A stretch of 64,000 nt of DNA from Sinisalibacter aestuarii (GTDB lineage: Bacteria > Pseudomonadota > Alphaproteobacteria > Rhodobacterales > Rhodobacteraceae), in the NCBI RefSeq assembly GCF_027923545.1, contig NZ_BROH01000008.1, positions 62,001 through 126,000 on the forward strand, given 5' to 3'. Of this stretch, positions 43,767-52,410 are shown one piece after another (position 1 is the stretch's first letter; the number at the start of each line of letters is the position of its first letter). The notes under the pieces are model-generated. The model was not told the origin of the DNA. It did not search any database and saw only the letters and a program-made list of their open reading frames with translations. The translations under genes were made by a program, and so were the position numbers.

Positions 43767-44741
43767 ATGGGACAACTCGTCAATGGCATCTGGGAAGACA
43801 GCTGGTACGATACGCGCAAGAGCGGTGGCCGCTTCGTGCGCAGCACACAGACCTTCCGCAACTGGATTACCCCCGACGGCAGCGCCGGCCCCAGCGGCAG
43901 CGGCGGCTTTGCGGCGGAGAGCGGGCGGTATCACCTCTACGTCTCCTATGCCTGCCCCTGGGCGCACCGCACGCTGATCTTCCGGGCGCTGAAAGGGCTG
44001 ACCGACCATATCACCATTTCGGTCGTGCATCCCGACATGCTGTCGGATGGCTGGACCTTCGATGACAGCTTCGCCGGCGCGACGGGCGATACGCTGATGG
44101 GCCACCGCTTTCTGCGTGAGGTCTATCTTGCCGCCGACAGCCAGATGACGGGCCGGGTGACCGTGCCGGTGCTGTGGGACAAGCAGACCGGCGCCATCGT
44201 CTCGAACGAGAGCGCCGAGATCATCCGCATGTTCAATACCGCCTTCGACGGGATCACCGGCAACAGCGACGATTACTGGCCCGAACCGCTGCGCGACGAG
44301 ATCGAGGCGGTGAATGCGCGGGTTTACTCCGATGTGAACAACGGTGTGTACAAGGCCGGCTTTGCCACCACGCAAAACGCTTATGACGAGGCGGCGGGCG
44401 AGCTTTTTTCGGCGCTCGACTGGCTGGAGCGCCGGCTTGCCGACAACCGCTATCTGCTCGGCGACCGGGTGACCGAGGCCGACTGGCGGCTGTTCCCGAC
44501 GCTGGCGCGGTTCGACGCGGTGTATCACGGCCACTTCAAGTGCAACCGGCGGCGGCTGGTGGATTATCCCAATCTCTGGGCCTATACCCGCGAGCTTTAC
44601 CAATGGCCCGGCGTTGCGGCGACGGTGCGGCCCGACCATTACATCCGCCATTATCACTACAGCCACGAGACGATTAACCCCTACCGGATCATCCCGATCG
44701 GCCCGGTGATCGACTGGAGCGAGCCGCACGGGCGAGGGTGA
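43767..44741 (+). CDS. Glutathionyl-hydroquinone reductase (GST Xi/ECM4 type)
   Basis: A 324-residue glutathione transferase that reduces glutathionyl-hydroquinones. The start at 43767 (MGQLVNGIWED) has GAAAGGAG upstream. The catalytic Cys is in YVSYACPWAHRTLIFRALKGL, which with ...NESAEIIRMFN (GSH-binding Glu/Ser) and YPNLWAYTRELYQWPGVA is diagnostic for the PcpF/YqjG group. The C-terminal helical domain spans about 175-300. It is divergent from the cobalamin operon with no evident functional link. Confidence 0.93.
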   Translation: MGQLVNGIWEDSWYDTRKSGGRFVRSTQTFRNWITPDGSAGPSGSGGFAAESGRYHLYVSYACPWAHRTLIFRALKGLTDHITISVVHPDMLSDGWTFDDSFAGATGDTLMGHRFLREVYLAADSQMTGRVTVPVLWDKQTGAIVSNESAEIIRMFNTAFDGITGNSDDYWPEPLRDEIEAVNARVYSDVNNGVYKAGFATTQNAYDEAAGELFSALDWLERRLADNRYLLGDRVTEADWRLFPTLARFDAVYHGHFKCNRRRLVDYPNLWAYTRELYQWPGVAATVRPDHYIRHYHYSHETINPYRIIPIGPVIDWSEPHGRG

Positions 44742-44883
44742 CGAAGCATCCCGGACCGGGCGATCCGCTGCGGCATGAGCCGGGCGATGGCCTTTACCTT
44801 TTGTGAAGATGTGAACGGATGGTGAACCCGTTCCGGTGGCTAAGTCATTGTTTTGGCTTGGGATATCTTGGCGGTCTGACTTC

Positions 44884-44960
44884 AGGATTCTAGCGTTCTA
44901 GAATCCTGGTGCTGGTTGGGTCCGGACCCGGAGCCGGACCCGGAGCCGGCACCGGGCAGG
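44884..44960. repeat. Perfect inverted repeat and short tandem repeats in a gene-free gap
   Basis: AGGATTCTAG-CGTT-CTAGAATCCT (44884-44907) is a perfect 10-bp dyad with a 4-base loop. About 20 bases on lies a 12-base tandem repeat (GGACCCGGAGCC, about two and a half copies). The gap 44742-45029 has no gene; it sits between two convergent units, so the dyad might be a bidirectional terminator, but there is no T-run on either side. Confidence 0.6.
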
Positions 44961-45029
44961 GCCAAAGCCGGATGGATTGGGTTGCGCTCGGCGCGTGGAA
45001 GCGGCCCGGCCTCCTGTAGCCGCGACGGG

Positions 45030-45812
45030 TCAGGCCGGGGTGGCGGTTGCGTCCATGCAGAGCTGCCCGTCCGCGCCGCGCACCCAGAGCGCCGTGCCGT
45101 CGCGGCAGAGCGCGATCTCGTCGTTCACGATGGCGGGCGCGGTGGCGCGGTAGCGGAACCCGGCGAGCGGGCCCAGATCGCGCGCGGCTTTCAGCAGCAG
45201 TTCCTGCGCCAGAAGCGGCCCGTGCACGAGCAGGCCGGGATAGCCCTCCTGACCCGTTGCGAAGCCCGGATCGTAGTGGATGCGGTGGGCATTGTAGGTG
45301 AGCGCCGAGTAGCGAAACAGGTCGACCTCGCTGAAGCGGCGGGCCTCGGCGCTGGCATCCTCGGGCGCTTGCGTCACGCGGGGCGGCGGCGCGTCGGGCG
45401 CGCGCTCTTCGAGATAGACCACCTCCTGCCATTCGGTCACCTTCACCGTGCCGGCCTGCGCGATCTCGTGGCGCAGGGTGACGAAGCCGAGCCGGCCCGA
45501 GCGGCCCGCCTTCTCGGCCCGGCTCTCGACCACCGAAGTTTTCGTGGCTACCTCGCCCGCCAGAAGCGGGGCGTGAAAGGCCAGCTTTCCGCCCGCCCAC
45601 ATCCGGCGCGGCAGGCCGAGATCGGGGATCAGCCCGGTGCCCAGCCGCGCATGTCCGTCTTCGGCCAGCGCATCGGGCGTGGTCGCCTCCCAGAAATAGA
45701 TCTGGTGGAAGAAGGGCGGCAGCGCATCGCCGGGCGCGAAGCGGCGGCGATCGTCGAGCATGGCGGCAAGCGCGTTGGCACGGGCCGGGTCCATCACATC
45801 CTGCGCGCTCAC
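45030..45812 (-). CDS. MaoC/HTD2-type hydratase (mesaconyl-C4-CoA hydratase-like)
   Basis: A 260-residue double-hotdog protein. The N-terminal half has RRMWAGGKLAFHAPLLAGEVA and the C-terminal half LFRYSALTYNAHRIHYDPGFA followed by YPGLLVHGPLLAQELL, the hydratase-2 signature with catalytic Asp/His (NxHRIHYD). Family members act on branched or C4-CoA esters such as mesaconyl-C4-CoA and 3-methylfumaryl-CoA. The true substrate is not known. It overlaps the upstream FMN reductase by 4 bases. Confidence 0.82.
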   Translation of the reverse strand: MSAQDVMDPARANALAAMLDDRRRFAPGDALPPFFHQIYFWEATTPDALAEDGHARLGTGLIPDLGLPRRMWAGGKLAFHAPLLAGEVATKTSVVESRAEKAGRSGRLGFVTLRHEIAQAGTVKVTEWQEVVYLEERAPDAPPPRVTQAPEDASAEARRFSEVDLFRYSALTYNAHRIHYDPGFATGQEGYPGLLVHGPLLAQELLLKAARDLGPLAGFRYRATAPAIVNDEIALCRDGTALWVRGADGQLCMDATATPA

Positions 45813-46351
45813 GATTCGAGCACTCCGCGCAGCTTGCGCATGAGGATGCCGAGGAACTTCTCGGCGCCCGCATCGGTCAGCCGCCCGCTCTCGTCAAACG
45901 CCTTGTCGCAGCCGGCGAGAAACACTTCCGGCCCATAAACCAGGTTGGCGCGGAACGGCATCATGCACAGGATCAGCGAATGCATCGCCCGCTCGCCGCC
46001 CGCGCGCCCGTCGGCGGCGGCCATCAGCACCACCGGCTTGTCCTTCCACGGGTTGCCCTTCACCCGGCTTACCCAGTCGAGCGCGTTCTTGAGCACGCCG
46101 GAGAGGTTCTTGTTGTATTCCGGGGTCGAGATCATCACCGCATCCGCCGCGGCGATCTGTTCGGCGAGCCGCGCCACCTCCGGCGGGATGCCTTCGGCGT
46201 TCTGCAGATCCTCGTCGAACAGTGGAAAGCGGATATCGGCCTCGACATACTCGGCCTCGCCGAAGGTGCGCACCGCCTCGCGCAGAAGCCGACGGTTGCA
46301 GGCGTCTTGCCGCAGCGAGCCCGAAATGCCAAGCAGGGTGAACGTAGACAT
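45809..46351 (-). CDS. NADPH-dependent FMN reductase/flavodoxin-fold protein
   Basis: A 180-residue flavoprotein. The FMN phosphate-binding loop is GISGSLRQDACNRRLLREA. STPEYNKNLSGVLKNALDWVSR is the hallmark of the NADPH-dependent FMN reductase (ChrR/YieF/azoreductase) group. Likely a cytosolic reductase of quinones, chromate or FMN. Translationally coupled to the hydratase downstream and divergent from the TPP enzyme. Confidence 0.92.
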   Translation of the reverse strand: MSTFTLLGISGSLRQDACNRRLLREAVRTFGEAEYVEADIRFPLFDEDLQNAEGIPPEVARLAEQIAAADAVMISTPEYNKNLSGVLKNALDWVSRVKGNPWKDKPVVLMAAADGRAGGERAMHSLILCMMPFRANLVYGPEVFLAGCDKAFDESGRLTDAGAEKFLGILMRKLRGVLES

Positions 46352-46419
46352 GACGCCTCCATATTCTTGCGTCCGAATGTATTGGGCGGGGCGCGGGGCG
46401 CAAGGTGAAAGGGCGGACG

Positions 46420-48057
46420 ATGCGGCATGGCGGGCAGATCCTCGCGGATGCGCTGGCGATCCAGGGTGTGAAGCGGGTGTTTTCCGTGCCGGGCGAGAGC
46501 TTTCTCGCCGCGCTCGACGGGCTCTACCGGAGCGGGATCGAAAACGTGGTTTGCCGGCAGGAGGGGGGCGCGGCGATGATGGCCGAGGCCAATGGCAAGC
46601 TGACCAATGCGCCGGGCGTGCTCTTCGTCACCCGCGGCCCGGGGGCGACCAACGCGTCGGCGGGCATCCACGTCGCCATGCACGATTCGACGCCGATGGT
46701 CGTGTTCATCGGCCAGATCGCGCGGGGCCACCGTGACCGGGCGGCGTTTCAGGAGGTCGACTACAAGGCGTTCCTCGGCGATATCGCCAAGGCGGTGTTC
46801 GAGGTGGGTGAGACCGCGCGGCTGCCCGAATACGTCTCGCGCGCCTTTCACACCGCCATGTCGGGCCGGCCCGGCCCGGTGGTGCTGGCGCTGCCGGAAG
46901 ACATGCTCTCTGAGACCGCCGATGTGCCCGATCTGCCCGCCATCGCGCCCGCTCCGGCGGCGGTGGCGCCGGCGCAGGTCGAGGCGGTGATGGCGGCGCT
47001 GGCGGCGGCGAAAGCGCCGCTGGTGGTGGCGGGCGGGGCGCTCTGGACGGCTGAGGCCAGCGCCGATCTTGCCCGCTTCGCCGAGGCGCAGGGGCTGCCG
47101 GTTGCCGTGAGTTTCCGGCGGCAGGATTACCTGGACAACCGCAACCAGCATTACGTGGGCGATCTTTCGGTCGGGATGCGCCCCGATCTGAAGGCGGCGC
47201 TGGCGGAGGCCGATCTGCTCTTGCTGCTCGGCACCCGTTTCGGCGATGTCGCCTCGGGCGGCTATGCGATCGACCCCGGTGCGCCCGGCACACGTATCGT
47301 CCACGTCCATCCCGACCCGGACGAGCTGGGCCGCGTGTTCCGCCCCGATCCGGGCATTGTCGCCTCCGCGCCGGCGATGCTTGCGGCTTTGGCCGAGCAG
47401 AACGGGCCGGGCCGGGAGGAGTGGGGGCCGTGGCGCAGCCGGCTGCGTGCGGGCTATGAGGCCTGGCTGGAGCCTGTCGAAACCCCCGGTGCGGTGAAGC
47501 TCGAAAGGGTGGTGGCGGAGCTGGGCCGTTTGCTGCCGGACGGTGCCACGCTGGCCAATGGCGCGGGCAATTACAACATGTGGCTGCACCGCTATCACCG
47601 GTTCACCCGGCCCAAATCCTATCTCGGCGCCACCTCCGGCAGCATGGGCTACGGCTTTCCCGCCGCCATTGCCGCGGCGCTGGAAACCGGCAGGCTCGCC
47701 GTGGCCTGGGAGGGCGATGGCTGCTTCCAGATGACGCTGAACGAGATGTCCACCGCTGTGCAGCATGGCGCGCAGGTGGTGGTGATCGTCGCCAATAACG
47801 GCCGCTACGGCACGATCCGGATGCATCAGGAGCGCGCCTATCCCGGCCGGGTTTCGGGCACGGACCTTGCCAATCCCGACTTCGCCGCGCTGGCGCGGGC
47901 CTATGGCGGCCATGGCGAGGTGGTGGTGCGCGATGAAGATTTCGCGCCGGCCTTCGGGCGGGCCGTGGCCTCGGGCGGGCTGGCGGTGATCGAATTGCGG
48001 CTCGATCCGGAGGCGCTGACCACGACGCAGACGCTGAGCGAGGTGCGGGGGGATTAG
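46420..48057 (+). CDS. Thiamine-pyrophosphate enzyme (acetolactate synthase/benzoylformate decarboxylase-like)
   Basis: A 545-residue TPP-dependent enzyme with the usual three domains. The catalytic Glu is in CRQEGGAAMMAEANGKLTN, followed by RGPGATNASAGIHVA. The TPP/Mg motif is EGDGCFQMTLNEMSTAVQHGAQVVVIVANNGRYG (GDG...NN). The start at 46420 has AAAGGG upstream; a GTG 15 bases earlier is unlikely. Substrate unknown: it lacks an acetolactate synthase small subunit nearby. It is immediately followed by a family A repeat and an IS481 relic. Confidence 0.88.
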   Translation: MRHGGQILADALAIQGVKRVFSVPGESFLAALDGLYRSGIENVVCRQEGGAAMMAEANGKLTNAPGVLFVTRGPGATNASAGIHVAMHDSTPMVVFIGQIARGHRDRAAFQEVDYKAFLGDIAKAVFEVGETARLPEYVSRAFHTAMSGRPGPVVLALPEDMLSETADVPDLPAIAPAPAAVAPAQVEAVMAALAAAKAPLVVAGGALWTAEASADLARFAEAQGLPVAVSFRRQDYLDNRNQHYVGDLSVGMRPDLKAALAEADLLLLLGTRFGDVASGGYAIDPGAPGTRIVHVHPDPDELGRVFRPDPGIVASAPAMLAALAEQNGPGREEWGPWRSRLRAGYEAWLEPVETPGAVKLERVVAELGRLLPDGATLANGAGNYNMWLHRYHRFTRPKSYLGATSGSMGYGFPAAIAAALETGRLAVAWEGDGCFQMTLNEMSTAVQHGAQVVVIVANNGRYGTIRMHQERAYPGRVSGTDLANPDFAALARAYGGHGEVVVRDEDFAPAFGRAVASGGLAVIELRLDPEALTTTQTLSEVRGD

Positions 48058-48125
48058 GGGGCTGTCCGCCCCCTCTTGGCCTGCGGCCAATTCACCCCCG
48101 AAGGTATTTGGCGAACAGAGAAGGG
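48058..48125 (+). repeat. Intergenic repeat family A, copy 3
   Basis: Directly after the TPP-enzyme stop: GGGGGCTGTCCGCCCCC, then TTGGCCTGCGGCCAA (second hairpin), then CACCCCCGAAGGTATTTGGC and GAACAGAGAAGG. The tail is almost identical to copy 1. The IS481 element begins 6 bases later. Confidence 0.75.
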
Positions 48126-48131
48126 GCTGGT

Positions 48132-49086
48132 TGTTCAGTCCCGGCATCTGGTGGATCGGATTTAGGATGGATCGATCTGGTTCTGATGTCCGGATTTTGC
48201 AGATGTATTCGTAAGTCGCCAGCCCGCTGAGTGTCTTCAGCCGACCTGCGAAGTTGTAAGCATCCAGGAAGTCACCGAGATGTCGGCGCAACTGATCGCG
48301 GCTGTCGTCGTGACAGCGTTTCAGCGATGCGTCTTTGATCGTGCGGCTCATCCACTCGACCTGGCTATTGCTCCACGGATGATTGGACTTGGTCAGGCGA
48401 TGTTCAATCCCGTTGGCTTCGCAGATCAGATCAAACCGCATCTTGCGGAACGTGATGCTGCCGCGGTTCCGAGGCTGCTCCGCGACCTGGATGCCGTTAT
48501 CCGTCAGGATCGTATGGATCTTGTAGGGCACCGCTTCCAGAAGGTGCTCGAGGAACTACCAAGCTGTCTTCCGATTGGCCTTCGCGACCAGTTGGGCCAC
48601 GGCGAACTTGCTGGGTCGGTCAATGGCCACAAAGAGACAGAGCTTGTCTTCTTCTGTCCTGACCTCGGCGATATCGATGTGGAAATCGCCGATAGGGGAG
48701 CGTTCGAACTTCTGGCACTTGGGTTTGTCGCCTGCGACGTCTGGCAAACGGGATATCCCATGCCGTTGAAGACAGCGGTGCAATGAAGATCGCGTCAGAT
48801 GAGGGATCGTCGGTTGCAGGGCGTAAAGACAGTCGTCCAGCGGTAGCAATGTGTGCCGTCGGAACACAACGATCATGGCTTCCTCTTCTTCGCTGAGAAC
48901 GGTTGAACGCGGCTTCCGAGGCCCGGTCTTGCGATCCTCGACGGTCTGTCGCTCGTGCCCCCTGGCCACCGGTTTGGGGCTGATCCCCAGCTCACGGCTC
49001 AGCTCCGCGATCGAAGCTTGCGATCACTGTATGTGCGGCCTGACTGCGTACGTGGTCGAGGCGCTGCCGGGACGAATTTGTCCCAC
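48132..49086 (-). pseudogene. IS481 transposase, inactivated by two nonsense codons
   Basis: One frame runs from GTG 49086 (MGQIRPGSASTTYAVRPHIQ) to the element end. It has in-frame stops at codon 21 (TGA at 49024) and codon 177 (TAG at 48556). Between and after them the family sequence is intact: KTGPRKPRSTVLSEEEEAMI, FRRHTLLPLDDCLYALQPTI, FHIDIAEVRTEEDKL (first Asp), ILTDNGIQVAEQPRN (second Asp), SQVEWMSRTIKDAS (Glu) and NPIHQMPGLN. No frameshift is needed. The usual stop after GLNT is missing because the element ends there. Confidence 0.88.
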
Positions 49087-49143
49087 AGGGCTTCCTCCCA
49101 TTCCAACGATAGGAGCGCACCATCTAACCATGGGATCAAACGG
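48132..49143 (-). mobile_element. IS481-family insertion sequence, degenerate
   Basis: About 1.0 kb. The right end begins TGTTCAGTCCC (48132) and the left end reads CGTTTGATCCC on the opposite strand at about 49143; these match at 8 of 11 positions, consistent with eroded IS481 terminal inverted repeats. The element fills the space between the TPP-enzyme repeat and the DMT-transporter stop. No clear target-site duplication can be recognised. Confidence 0.75.
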
Positions 49144-50007
49144 CTAGGCCCGTCTTCCCTCGCGCCATGCCATAAGCAGCCCGCCGGTGAGGATGATGCC
49201 GGCACCGGCGAAAGAGAGCGCATCGGGCACGGCCCTGAACATGCCGAAATCGTAGAGCGTCGCAAAGATCAGCGTGGCGTAGGAAAACGGCATCACGAAG
49301 CTCGCATCGGCCCGGCGCAGGGCCTGGATATAGAGCGATTGCGCCGTCGCCATCATCAGCCCGAGCGCGGCGAGGATGGCCCATTGTTCCGGGCTGGGCC
49401 ATTGCCAGACGAACAGCGCCGCGATGGTGGCGATCACCACGCCAAGGCTGTTGTTGATCAATAGAATCTGGAATGGCTTTTCGCGCCCGGTGAGCGCCTT
49501 CAGGATGACGATCTCGGTGCCCATAACCGCCGCCGCGCCGAGCGCGATCAGCGCGCCGGGCTCGAAGGTGCCGGGGCCGGGGCGGATCAGCACCAATGCA
49601 CCGGCAAATGCGATAGCCGCCGCCAGCCAGCGCCAGGGGCCGACCTTTTCGTGCAGGAACAGGATGGCAAGCAGCATGGCGAAGACCGGGTTGGTGAAGG
49701 TGATCGCCGTCGCGTCGGAGAGCGGGATGAACTGCACGGCGGCGAACATCCCCGTCACCCCGGCCCAGCCTGCCAGCGTGCGGGCAAGATGCACCTTCAT
49801 GTCCGGCCGGGTGAAGCGCGGGCGCAGCACGGCCGCCGCACTCCAGAAGCCGAGGAAGGCGAAGAGGAAGCGCCCCTGGCTGATCTGCAGCGGATGCAGC
49901 CCGGCTTCGCCCGCGCCGGCCATCTTGGCAAGCAACGTGGTGCCCGCGATGAAGGCGGTGGCGGCAAGCATGAAGGCCACGGCAACAAGGGGGTGCGATT
50001 TATCCAT
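49144..50007 (-). CDS. DMT superfamily (EamA) transporter
   Basis: A 287-residue inner-membrane carrier with ten hydrophobic segments and two EamA repeats. PLSDATAITFTNPVFAMLLAILFLHEKVGPWRWLAAAIAFAGALVLIRPG at about 95-145 is the typical end of the first EamA domain; LRRADASFVMPFSYATLIFA is in the second. Possible metabolite or amino-acid exporter; substrate unknown. Divergent from argD. Confidence 0.88.
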   Translation of the reverse strand: MDKSHPLVAVAFMLAATAFIAGTTLLAKMAGAGEAGLHPLQISQGRFLFAFLGFWSAAAVLRPRFTRPDMKVHLARTLAGWAGVTGMFAAVQFIPLSDATAITFTNPVFAMLLAILFLHEKVGPWRWLAAAIAFAGALVLIRPGPGTFEPGALIALGAAAVMGTEIVILKALTGREKPFQILLINNSLGVVIATIAALFVWQWPSPEQWAILAALGLMMATAQSLYIQALRRADASFVMPFSYATLIFATLYDFGMFRAVPDALSFAGAGIILTGGLLMAWREGRRA

Positions 50008-50047
50008 CTCGCCGGGTTACGCGCAAAGCCCGGGCGTGGAAAGGGGA

Positions 50048-50076
50048 TAGACTTGGCCGGCCAAAAGCCCTATCAG
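50048..50076 (+). promoter_or_regulatory. Candidate promoter of argDF giving a leaderless start
   Basis: TAGACT (50048-50053), 17-base spacer, TATCAG (50071-50076). Each box matches 4 of 6 sigma-70 consensus positions. Transcription would begin at about 50083, which is exactly the ATG of the Arg-rich mini-ORF. The spacer holds the palindrome TTGGCCGGCCAA, a possible operator. Confidence 0.4.
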
Positions 50077-50082
50077 CGCGCC

Positions 50083-50136
50083 ATGACCGCAACGCATACA
50101 TATGCCGAGACCCGACGCCGACGCCTCCGCGCCTGA
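50083..50136 (+). CDS. Candidate arginine-rich leader peptide of argDF
   Basis: A 17-codon ORF, MTATHTYAETRRRRLRA, with five Arg codons within six consecutive codons (CGA CGC CGA CGC CTC CGC) just before the stop. It lies 106 bases upstream of argD on the same strand. No SD is visible, but the candidate promoter would place the transcript start at its ATG, allowing leaderless translation. A run of the end-product amino acid in a short upstream ORF is the hallmark of ribosome-mediated attenuation. Function is inferred. Confidence 0.5.
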   Translation: MTATHTYAETRRRRLRA

Positions 50137-50193
50137 CGTCCCGCTGTCATATCCGCGCCATAGCGGCGCAATCCCCCTCACAAATATTGACAT

Positions 50194-50227
50194 GAGCCTG
50201 CCCCTGCGGCACCCAAAGGCTTCTTTT
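50194..50227 (+). terminator. Candidate attenuator hairpin with T-run before argD
   Basis: GAGCC (50194-50198) pairs with GGCTTC (50218-50223), enclosing a small inner stem TGCC/GGCA, and is followed by TTTTGT. An upstream hairpin GCGCC-ATAGC-GGCGC (50155-50169) lies between it and the leader ORF. The stem is imperfect and only moderately stable by eye. Confidence 0.4.
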
Positions 50228-50242
50228 GTAAAGGATGATCCG

Positions 50243-51418
50243 ATGATCCCGTCCGTTCTGCCCACCTATGCGCGCGCCCCTCTCTCCTTCGAAAGCGGCG
50301 AAGGCTCCTGGCTGACCACGACGGATGGCCGACGCTTCCTCGATCTGGGCGCCGGCATCGCGGTGAATGCGCTGGGCCATGCGCATCCGGCGCTGGTCGC
50401 CGCGCTCACCGGGCAGGCGAATAAGCTCTGGCATGTCTCCAACCTTTACGAGATCCCGGGCCAGAAGGCGCTGGCCGACAAGCTGGTGGCGGCGACCTTT
50501 GCCGATACCGTGTTCTTCACCAATTCGGGCACCGAGGCGCTGGAACTCAGCGTGAAGATGGTGCGCAAATACTGGTATGAGAAGGGCCAGCCCGAGCGGA
50601 TCGAGATCATCACCTTCGAGGGTTCCTTCCACGGCCGTTCGACGGCGGCGATTGCCGCCTCCGGGTCGGAGAAGATGGTGAAGGGGTTCGGGCCGCTGAT
50701 GCCGGGCTTCACCCATCTGCCCTTCGGCGACATGGAGGCGCTCAAGGCCGCGCTCAGCGACAAGACCGCCGCCGTGCTGATCGAGCCGGTGCAGGGCGAG
50801 GGTGGCATCCGCCCGCTGCCCGACGCCGATCTGCGCGCGATGCGGGCGCTGTGCGACGAGGCCGGGGCGCTGCTGGTGCTTGACGAGGTGCAATGCGGCA
50901 TGGGCCGGACCGGCAAGCTCTTTGCCCATGAATGGGCCGGGGTCACGCCCGACATCATGATGGTGGCCAAGGGCATTGGCGGGGGCTTTCCGCTCGGCGC
51001 CGTGCTGGCGACGGAAAGCGCCGCCGGCGGCATGGTCGTCGGCACCCATGGCTCGACCTATGGCGGCAACCCGCTCGGCTGCGCTGTGGGCGGGGCGGTG
51101 ATGGATATCGTCTCGGACCCGGATTTTCTGGCCGGGGTGAACCGCAAGGCCAGCCATCTGCGCCAGGGCCTTGAAGGGCTGGTGGCGATCCATCCCGACA
51201 TTTTCGAAGATGTGCGCGGGGTGGGGCTGATGCTGGGCCTCAAATGCAAGCCGACCAACACCGATCTGGTGAAAGCGGGCTATGACCAGCATGTGCTGAC
51301 CGTTCCCGCCGCCGACAACGTGGTGCGCCTGCTGCCCGCGCTGACCATCTCCGACGACGACATTTCCACGGCGATCGAGAAGCTCGACGCCGCCGCAGCC
51401 CAGGTGAAAGGGGCCTGA
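50243..51418 (+). CDS. argD: Acetylornithine/succinyldiaminopimelate aminotransferase
   Basis: A 391-residue PLP enzyme of class III. It transaminates N-acetylglutamate semialdehyde to N-acetylornithine in arginine synthesis and can serve in lysine synthesis. [40 protein letters not shown] (PLP phosphate site), [36 protein letters not shown] (Asp of PLP) and [19 protein letters not shown] (Schiff-base Lys) are all present. AAAGGATG precedes ATG 50243. argF follows after 2 bases. Confidence 0.96.
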   Translation: MIPSVLPTYARAPLSFESGEGSWLTTTDGRRFLDLGAGIAVNALGHAHPALVAALTGQANKLWHVSNLYEIPGQKALADKLVAATFADTVFFTNSGTEALELSVKMVRKYWYEKGQPERIEIITFEGSFHGRSTAAIAASGSEKMVKGFGPLMPGFTHLPFGDMEALKAALSDKTAAVLIEPVQGEGGIRPLPDADLRAMRALCDEAGALLVLDEVQCGMGRTGKLFAHEWAGVTPDIMMVAKGIGGGFPLGAVLATESAAGGMVVGTHGSTYGGNPLGCAVGGAVMDIVSDPDFLAGVNRKASHLRQGLEGLVAIHPDIFEDVRGVGLMLGLKCKPTNTDLVKAGYDQHVLTVPAADNVVRLLPALTISDDDISTAIEKLDAAAAQVKGA

Positions 51419-51420
51419 GA

Positions 51421-52346
51421 TGAGACATTTTCTCGATATCAACAAGACCGACCCCGCCGACCTTCGGCAGATGATCGACCATGCGCGGGAGATGAAGCAA
51501 ACCCGCGCCGGGCTGCCCAAGGGCACGCCCGACCCCGAGCAGCCGCTGAAGAACCACATCGTCGCGCTGATCTTCGAAAAGCCCTCGACGCGCACCCGCG
51601 TGAGCTTCGATGTGGGCGTGCGCCAGATGGGCGGCGAGACCATCGTGCTCACCGGTTCGGAAATGCAGCTTGGCCATGGCGAAAGCATCGCCGACACGGC
51701 GCGGGTGCTGTCGCGCTATGTCGATCTGATCATGATCCGCACCTTCGACGAAACCTCGCTGATCGAACTGGCCGAGCACGCCACGGTGCCGGTGATCAAC
51801 GGGCTGACCGACCGCACCCATCCCTGCCAGATCATGGCCGATGTGCTGACCTTCGAGGAGCGTCACGGCCCGATCGCCGGGGCGAAGGTGGTCTGGGCCG
51901 GCGACGGCAACAACGTCGCCGCCTCGATGATCCAGGCCGCCGGGCAATTCGGCTTCGACCTTACCTTCACCGGCCCCGGCCAGCTCGACCCCGAGGCGGT
52001 GTTCATCGAGGAGGCGCGGGCGAAAGGCTCGAAGATCGAGATTGTCCGCGATCCGGAAGAGGCGGTGAAGGGCGCCGACCTTATCGTCACCGATACCTGG
52101 GTGAGCATGCATGACAAGGTTTCGACCCGCGAGCGGCGCCATAACCTGCTGCGCCCCTACCAGGTGAACGAGCGGCTGATGGGCGCGGCCAAATCCGATG
52201 CGGTGTTCATGCATTGCCTGCCCGCGCATCGCGGCGAGGAGGTGACTGACGCGGTGATGGACGGGCCGCAATCGGTGATCTTCGACGAGGCGGAAAACCG
52301 GCTGCACGCGCAAAAGGCGGTGATGCGCTGGTGCCTCGGAATGTGA
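51421..52346 (+). CDS. argF: Ornithine carbamoyltransferase
   Basis: A 308-residue anabolic enzyme that makes citrulline from ornithine and carbamoyl phosphate. The carbamoyl-phosphate loop is [60 protein letters not shown] and the ornithine-binding [13 protein letters not shown] with its catalytic Cys are intact. It is coupled to argD by a 2-base gap, an argDF operon. The gene is followed at once by a family A repeat. Confidence 0.98.
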
Positions 52347-52410
52347 TAGATTGGCGAGGCCGGGGGGCGCTGCCCCCCGGACCCCCCGGAGTATTTCCAC
52401 CAGGAAAAAG
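52347..52410 (+). repeat. Intergenic repeat family A, copy 4
   Basis: After the argF stop and a short spacer: GGGGGGCGCTGCCCCCC (perfect hairpin), then ACCCCCCGGAGTATTTCCAC and CAGGAAAAAG. The purine tail AGGAAAAAG abuts the next ATG and serves as the ribosome-binding site of the hydrolase gene. Confidence 0.75.

Noticed and set aside
46135-48531. 798-codon minus frame joining the IS481 transposase end to sequence antisense to the TPP enzyme
   Set aside because: Only the first ~130 codons are transposase. The rest is antisense shadow, open because the transposase stop was lost at the element end.
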